Assembly (NCBI GenBank): GCA_012959525.1
Contig: DUDB01000032.1
Span: forward strand, 16,836 to 80,835
Direction: 5' to 3'
Length of the DNA: 64,000 nucleotides
Origin: Planctomycetota bacterium
Lineage (GTDB): Bacteria; Planctomycetota; UBA1135; GCA-002686595
This document shows, one piece after another, positions 59,557-64,000 of the stretch; the first letter of the stretch is position 1, and each line of letters begins with the position of its first letter. The translations under genes and the position numbers were made by a program. A model generated the notes under the pieces. It had not been told where the DNA came from, did no database searches, and saw only the letters and a list, made by a program, of their open reading frames with translations.

Positions 59557-62052
59557 ATGCGCCTGACACTCATTTCAACGCTCCTCGCGGCTCTCGGACT
59601 TGCGCCGAGCGCTGTCGCGCAAGACCTCTACGACCAGGACCTGTTTCGTCCGTTCGGGCTGACCTTTAATCAGGCGGACTATTGGCAGCAGCTCTTGAAC
59701 AATCAGGCTGCCGGCATATACATCAAGGCTGACCTCACCGTTGATGGTGTGACCTATCCGGACGTGGGCATTCGAATGCGCGGCCAATTCACTAGCTGGT
59801 GCGCCCCGACGGATAAGAAGCCGTTCCGCATCAAGATGGACGAGTTCGTTGTGGGTCAGAGCATTTATGGCCACGACAGCTTTCGGCTCAACAATGCGGC
59901 TGGGGACCCCACCTTTCTGCGAGAGGCTTTGATGGCGGAGGCCATGCGGGAGTATGTGCCCATGGCTCGGCGCGCCTTCACGAACGTGAGCATCAACGGG
60001 ATGAACTGGGGCGTCTACATCATCGAACAGCAGAAGGATGGCCGCTACGCCAAGGAGTTCTTCGGCGATGATTCCGGCAACCGCTACAAGGCCATCTGGC
60101 CCAACGCCCTGACGTATCACAACTCCAACCCCAACAATTACGTCGGCCGCTACACCCACGTAAACGGCCCCACGGCGGACTCCTACCTTGATCTGATCGT
60201 CTTCCTTGACGCACTCAACAACACGGCCCTGGGCGCGCCCCTCATGAGCGCACTCATGCCCCTTATCGACATGGACGCGGTGCTCTGGGCTCTCGTGGGC
60301 AATGCCCTCTTCGGGAACATGGACTCCTACCAGGGTAATTCCCACAACTACTACATGCTGTTTGATGGGCACCAGGAGCGGTTCTACTTCCAGACCCACG
60401 ATCTGGATCTCTCGTTCGGGACGTTCTCCCCCCAAGTGGATGAGAGCATGATCTATGGCTTTAATAATGCCGGCCGACCCTTGGTCTATCGCACCTGGAA
60501 GTACAAGCCGTTCCGGGAAGAGTTCTGGGCCCACGTCAAGACCATGGCAGAGGACACGTTTGACTGGGATCACCTCGGACCTCTGGCGTGGAAGTGGCAC
60601 AACATGATTGATGCGGCCGTCGCCGCCGATCAACTCAAGGTCTACACCTATCAGAACTTCAAGGACGGGATCACACAGGACGTGAGTTCAGGCGGTACGT
60701 GCCTCACGTTCTTCCCTGGCCTCCGGACTTGGCTTGAAGCGCGACAAGGTTACGTCCTCAACTTGAATAACGTGACAACGCCGCGAGTCACGCTTGGGAA
60801 CGCCAACCACTCCCCAAGCAAACCGGGAGTAGGACAGCCCGCCGTTGTGACGGTTGAGGCAACGGGCTCGGAACCTGTGGGGAAAATGAGGTTGCGCTAT
60901 CGTGCGGGACCTGGCGCGTTCAAAGAGAAACCCATGCAGGACGACGGGGCAAGTGGTGACGGTGCGGCTGGAGACGGAGTCTATGGAGCGAAGATTCCGG
61001 GGCAGCCAGCAGGTGCACTTGTGGAGTACGTCATTGTCGCTACAGGCGGCACGGGCGGGTCCAAGTCGTTCCTGCCGCGCAAGTCCGAACAGGAGCCATT
61101 TGTCTACAGCGTTCCGTTTGGAGGTACTGGCCTGCGGATTACGGAGTACATGTATTCGGGTTCCGACGGGGAGCTCGTGGAGTTGACCAATACTTCCAAC
61201 GCGCCCATCAACGTCACAGGCTGGAGCATCGATGATCAGACTGGGGCTGCAGGTACGTTCGACCTATCCGGTGCAGGGGTGATCCAGGCGGGTGAGTCGG
61301 TCGTGGTGACTGACGTCGTTGCAGGAGCCTTTGCCGTGGCGTGGAACCTAAGCGGCGTGACTGTGCTGGGTGGGAACCAGGTCGCCAAGATCGGCCGGAA
61401 CGATACGTTGCACCTGTTCGATCAAAACGGGGCGGTTGTTGATCGTCTGGCTTACGGCGACGAGGATTTTCCGGGCTCACCTCGCGCGAAGGACTCCTCG
61501 GCATGGATCTGTTCAGATTCGGTGGGAATGGACGATCCGGTGCTCTGGACCTTGAGCATGGCGGGCGACGCCCAGGGTTCCTGGGTCTCCACTGGTGGCG
61601 ATGTGGGGAGTCCCGGCAGTTGGGATCCCTTGGGCTGTCCCTCCATCGGTTTGGATTACTGCTCGTCGAATCCCAACTCGACGGGCTCCACAGCGATGCT
61701 TGTCGGAGGCGGCAGCGCGGTGTTGGCAGCGGATAGCCTGACCTTAAATGTGGCTAACCTTCCGGTCTCCCAGGTGGGGTACTTCCTGCTCTCTGACGCT
61801 CAGGGCAACGTCCCGAGCTTCGGCGGAAGCCAGGGGGTCTTGTGTCTCGGTGCACCGATCTTGCGATTCGCAAAAGACATACTGAAGGCGGATGCCTCTG
61901 GGCAGGTGAGCTTTGCCGTCGATTTTGGGGCACTCCCGGGGGGGACCGTGTTTCAAGCAGGCGAGACCTGGAACTTCCAACTCTGGTACCGCGATGTGAA
62001 TCCCACCTCGACTTCGAACACCTCGAACGGCTTGGCCGTGACCTTCAACTGA
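59557..62052 (+). CDS. Secreted CotH-like protein with lamin-tail and shared C-terminal domains
   Basis: 831 residues from ATG 59557; the signal peptide begins here (LISTLLAALGLAPSAVAQ). CotH kinase-like domain about 40-400: VGIRMRGQF, SFRLNNAAGDPTFLREAL, NWGVYIIEQQKDGRYAKEF in pieces and QTHDLDLSFG with the presumed catalytic Asp. Then beta modules (about 410-520), an LTD lamin-tail domain (about 525-650; ITEYMYSGSDGELVELTN; GWSIDDQTG), and the shared final domain (DYCSSNPNSTGS; GYFLLSDAQGN; GGSQGVLCLG; TSNTSNGLAVTF). CotH acts on secreted proteins; LTD and the last domain may anchor or sort it. It is divergent from the lectin gene and unlinked to VTC. Confidence 0.9.
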   Translation: MRLTLISTLLAALGLAPSAVAQDLYDQDLFRPFGLTFNQADYWQQLLNNQAAGIYIKADLTVDGVTYPDVGIRMRGQFTSWCAPTDKKPFRIKMDEFVVGQSIYGHDSFRLNNAAGDPTFLREALMAEAMREYVPMARRAFTNVSINGMNWGVYIIEQQKDGRYAKEFFGDDSGNRYKAIWPNALTYHNSNPNNYVGRYTHVNGPTADSYLDLIVFLDALNNTALGAPLMSALMPLIDMDAVLWALVGNALFGNMDSYQGNSHNYYMLFDGHQERFYFQTHDLDLSFGTFSPQVDESMIYGFNNAGRPLVYRTWKYKPFREEFWAHVKTMAEDTFDWDHLGPLAWKWHNMIDAAVAADQLKVYTYQNFKDGITQDVSSGGTCLTFFPGLRTWLEARQGYVLNLNNVTTPRVTLGNANHSPSKPGVGQPAVVTVEATGSEPVGKMRLRYRAGPGAFKEKPMQDDGASGDGAAGDGVYGAKIPGQPAGALVEYVIVATGGTGGSKSFLPRKSEQEPFVYSVPFGGTGLRITEYMYSGSDGELVELTNTSNAPINVTGWSIDDQTGAAGTFDLSGAGVIQAGESVVVTDVVAGAFAVAWNLSGVTVLGGNQVAKIGRNDTLHLFDQNGAVVDRLAYGDEDFPGSPRAKDSSAWICSDSVGMDDPVLWTLSMAGDAQGSWVSTGGDVGSPGSWDPLGCPSIGLDYCSSNPNSTGSTAMLVGGGSAVLAADSLTLNVANLPVSQVGYFLLSDAQGNVPSFGGSQGVLCLGAPILRFAKDILKADASGQVSFAVDFGALPGGTVFQAGETWNFQLWYRDVNPTSTSNTSNGLAVTFN

Positions 62053-62107
62053 CTGAGTTTGGGCGCGCGATGGCGTAGGATGGTCAGCAAGAGGAACACT
62101 TAGAATC

Positions 62108-62476
62108 ATGGCCAACGCAATCGATCTGAAATCCAAGCTTGAGTCCTTCGACGAGACGTGGAGTCCCCGCATCATCGGAGAGGCGAACGGCCAGTACCTG
62201 AAGCTCGCCCGTTGCGAGGGCACGCTGGAATGGCACAGCCACGAGGGAGAGGACGAGGTCTTCCTGTGCCTTGAGGGGCGTCTGGTGCTTGAGTTGCGCG
62301 ATCGAGAAATCGTGCTCGAACCAGGCCAGCTGTTCATTGTGCGCCGTGGAATTGAGCATCGGCCACGCGCCGAACCCCGGGCCGCTGTTCTTCTGTTTGA
62401 ACCCACACAGACTGAGCATCTGGGCGGAGGGGGTGACCCCAGAGAGGTTGGCATCGACGATCAGGAACGGATCTGA
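62108..62476 (+). CDS. Single-domain cupin protein
   Basis: 122 residues. The cupin motif is intact: GTLEWHSHEGEDEVFLCLEG (metal ligands His, His, Glu in the first motif) and PGQLFIVRRGIEHRPR with the second-motif His. No signal peptide, so cytoplasmic. Single cupins of this size bind a metal and a small sugar or acid, and often act as mannose-6-phosphate-isomerase-like or sensor proteins; the substrate cannot be named. A GAGGA patch lies about 12 bases before the ATG. A 12-bp perfect terminator stem starts in its stop codon. Confidence 0.88.
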   Translation: MANAIDLKSKLESFDETWSPRIIGEANGQYLKLARCEGTLEWHSHEGEDEVFLCLEGRLVLELRDREIVLEPGQLFIVRRGIEHRPRAEPRAAVLLFEPTQTEHLGGGGDPREVGIDDQERI

Positions 62477-62502
62477 ACCCGCTGAGCGCGGCTCAGCGGG
62501 TT
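62476..62502. terminator. Terminator hairpin between cupin and esterase genes
   Basis: AACCCGCTGAGC, loop GCG, then GCTCAGCGGGTT: a perfect 12-bp stem starting at the last base of the cupin stop codon. Because the arms begin with AA and end with TT it can act on both strands; the converging gene ends 14 bases further on. Confidence 0.8.
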
Positions 62503-62516
62503 TGAGCAACTGGGGC

Positions 62517-63482
62517 CTAATCCTTGTCGGCGGTCTTACCCTTGTCGATGACCTCGATCATCGCCTGGCCCAGGGCCTTGCCGATGCGCAGGTAGCTCTC
62601 CGCATTACCGAACCAGTGGTGTCCGTGCCCGGTGTTGGGTGAATCCTCGGGCTTACGCAGGAAAGAGCGCGTGGAGACGTAGCGCGCTCTCCCAGCAAAC
62701 CCAGACCACTTCGTGGCCTTCTCCTGGGCAGTCCAGAGCTCCTCGTTGTTGGCGTTCCCCGTCTGACCGACGACGAATGGCAAGCGTGGTTTGGAGAGAT
62801 GGGCGCTCAGGTCCCGGACCATGTTCACGAGGTTGTCCGAGTAGGACTCCAGGGCCCCTTCAACGAACATGTCGTTCCAGCCCTGAAACCAAATGAAGCC
62901 CGACAGTTGGGCTTCGTATCCCGCGAGGTCGGGAAAGCGCTTCTCGAAGCCGGCCAATGCTGCGGCGTATTCGGCGAGCATCTGTTTGTAGTAGGGACCG
63001 ACCTCTCCACCCGAACTCGGTGGCCTAAAGTCCTTCATCAGGCTCTTCCCACCCCAGGCGGTCTTGATCAGCAGTACCGGCTCCTCGAAGTGTTCACCCA
63101 GCTCCCAGCCAAGTTCCATCTCCGGACCAAAGTGATGGAGGTCCTCATATCCGGCGTAGCCGATGGACAGGGGGCCCGCTTTCAGGGGCCCCCGCGCTGG
63201 CTGGTACCACACAAAGACGTCGTCGCGTTTGGTCCAACTCCCATCGTCCTTTCGCCAGTGCCCGAACTCTCGCGCGAGGTCTGGGTCCTCAAGCACGTGG
63301 GTCAGAATCCCTCGGCCGCCGTTGTAGTACTCCTCATGGTCGAGGTCGACGACAGCCTGACCTTCCATGTTCGATTGCCCTGCCAGCAGGAAGACCCTGA
63401 GCACGGGCTTGTCCGGACTCTGCCTGGTTTGAAGTGGGGCGGCAGCGAGCAGGAGCCCAAGGGTTGCCAGGTGAATGTGCAT
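62517..63482 (-). CDS. SASA/DUF303-type carbohydrate acetylesterase, secreted
   Basis: 321 residues; signal peptide ATLGLLLAAAPLQ. VFLLAGQSNMEG carries the nucleophile Ser37 (GQSN block of the sialate O-acetylesterase/SGNH group); IKTAWGGKSLMKDF, SGFIWFQGWNDM and VVGQTGNANNE are the other SGNH blocks, and HHWFGNAESYLRIGKAL holds the His at the end. It removes acetyl groups from glycans outside the cytoplasm, a role that fits with the sulfatases and CE1-type esterase in this window. It ends beside the cupin terminator. Confidence 0.92.
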   Translation of the reverse strand: MHIHLATLGLLLAAAPLQTRQSPDKPVLRVFLLAGQSNMEGQAVVDLDHEEYYNGGRGILTHVLEDPDLAREFGHWRKDDGSWTKRDDVFVWYQPARGPLKAGPLSIGYAGYEDLHHFGPEMELGWELGEHFEEPVLLIKTAWGGKSLMKDFRPPSSGGEVGPYYKQMLAEYAAALAGFEKRFPDLAGYEAQLSGFIWFQGWNDMFVEGALESYSDNLVNMVRDLSAHLSKPRLPFVVGQTGNANNEELWTAQEKATKWSGFAGRARYVSTRSFLRKPEDSPNTGHGHHWFGNAESYLRIGKALGQAMIEVIDKGKTADKD

Positions 63483-63541
63483 ACCCTCAGGATAGCCTTC
63501 CCGGCCCCCTTTTCGGCTGCTCTACCGACGAACTGTCTGCT

Positions 63542-64000
63542 TCAGAAGGCGAAGCGAAAGCCCACGTAGGGTCCACCCAATTGGAGGTCCAAGTCGGCGG
63601 AGTCGCTGGCGTCCGCGAAACTCGCGTCGAAAGCAAACTCGCGGTATCCGATGACCAGGGTCCCCATATCGCCGAGCACGTCCAGGCCCCCGTAGATATC
63701 CATGTCCGTCACCGAGACGCTGCCCTCATCCACGTCCACTTCCAGGAACGCATAGGTGGCCTCGACCCGCACCGGGCCGATGTCGCCACCAAGGCGCAGG
63801 CCTATTAGAGGGATGGGGAGGGTCTCGTCCATTTCACCGGTCTCACCAGTAATCTCCTCAGTGACTTGCATGGCGATGCCAAGAGCGGTGACACCCAGGC
63901 CAAGGCCGAAGTGGGCGGTGTCACCCAGGCCCCAGTTGTAGGTCCAGAGCACACTTGTCGTGGTCATGTCCATATTTGGAGCGACATCGAGATCTTGTTC
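63542..64000 (-). CDS. Outer-membrane beta-barrel-like protein, 5' end outside window
   Basis: At least 152 codons are visible, open to the window edge (the frame continues upstream of ATG 63973 as EQDLDVAPN). Alternating hydrophobic strands (TTSVLWTYNWGLGDTAHFG; VRVEATYAFLEVDVDEG; GTLVIGYREFAFDASF) and a final YVGFRFAF with a terminal Phe, the sign of outer-membrane barrel proteins. It has a long acidic loop. Family not recognised; a porin- or autotransporter-like barrel is possible. Confidence 0.7.
   Translation of the reverse strand, partial: EQDLDVAPNMDMTTTSVLWTYNWGLGDTAHFGLGLGVTALGIAMQVTEEITGETGEMDETLPIPLIGLRLGGDIGPVRVEATYAFLEVDVDEGSVSVTDMDIYGGLDVLGDMGTLVIGYREFAFDASFADASDSADLDLQLGGPYVGFRFAF

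Noticed and set aside
1..64000. CRISPR array, insertion sequence or prophage
   Set aside because: I saw no regularly spaced repeats, transposase, integrase or phage structural genes; the tRNA repeat is the only hint of past integration.

Overview
The window is a GC-rich, gene-dense bacterial chromosome segment. Its content points to a planctomycete (phylum Planctomycetota). It has a DUF1501 protein paired with a PSCyt1/DUF1549/DUF1553 protein, four secreted sulfatases, an FG-GAP/UnbV protein next to a TPR protein, two CotH-like proteins, and a VTC-DUF4956-CotH cluster. Three secreted proteins end in the same roughly 130-residue domain, a pattern I associate with the planctomycete group that includes Poly30-type isolates. 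That placement is inference, because no rRNA is present. Many genes start with GTG or lack a clear Shine-Dalgarno site. Neighbouring genes often overlap by 1-8 bases (ATGA, GTGA and TAATG junctions).

Layout. 1-7673 (+): six consecutive, mostly overlapping amidohydrolase paralogs. The first is cut by the window edge and the last two have lost the metal-binding HxH motif. 7806-8873 (+): a TrpD2-like protein. 8882-16329 (-): an unknown protein, an APC permease fused to EIIA-like and TrkA-C-like domains, an FG-GAP/UnbV protein, a TPR protein, and an alpha/beta hydrolase lacking its nucleophile serine. 16449-20694 (+): a membrane molybdopterin oxidoreductase made of an FeS-NrfD fusion and a catalytic subunit. 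20705-23907: an esterase, a DUF1858-rhodanese protein, and two degenerate pseudopilin-like proteins. 24017-27415 (+): a large secreted alpha/alpha-toroid protein.

27459-33693 (+) is a compact unit of a glucuronokinase-like GHMP kinase, a sugar nucleotidyltransferase, a Gfo/Idh/MocA dehydrogenase and two sulfatases. It suggests desulfation and salvage of a glycan-derived sugar. 33680-38526 (-) is an SbcCD/YhaNO-type nuclease and ATPase pair. 38792-43580 (+) holds NfeD, an SPFH protein, a double gamma-glutamylcyclotransferase, an asparaginase and a sulfatase. 43599-46958 (-) is the CotH / DUF4956 / VTC cluster. 47152-49685 (+) has a sulfatase and an ATP-grasp ligase whose stop codon lies inside a tRNA-Arg(CCU) gene. 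A decayed copy of the 3' part of that tRNA lies 1.1 kb downstream, and the two flank a single lipoprotein hydrolase.

51503-57282 (-) has an unknown lipoprotein and the DUF1501 / PSCyt1 pair. It is followed by a phnW remnant, a secreted L-type lectin-like protein divergent from a CotH/lamin-tail protein, a cupin, a SASA-type esterase, and the end of an outer-membrane beta-barrel-like gene. Most genes look like surface or envelope glycan and peptide turnover functions: hydrolases, sulfatases, lectin and CotH proteins with signal peptides. Housekeeping genes are few.
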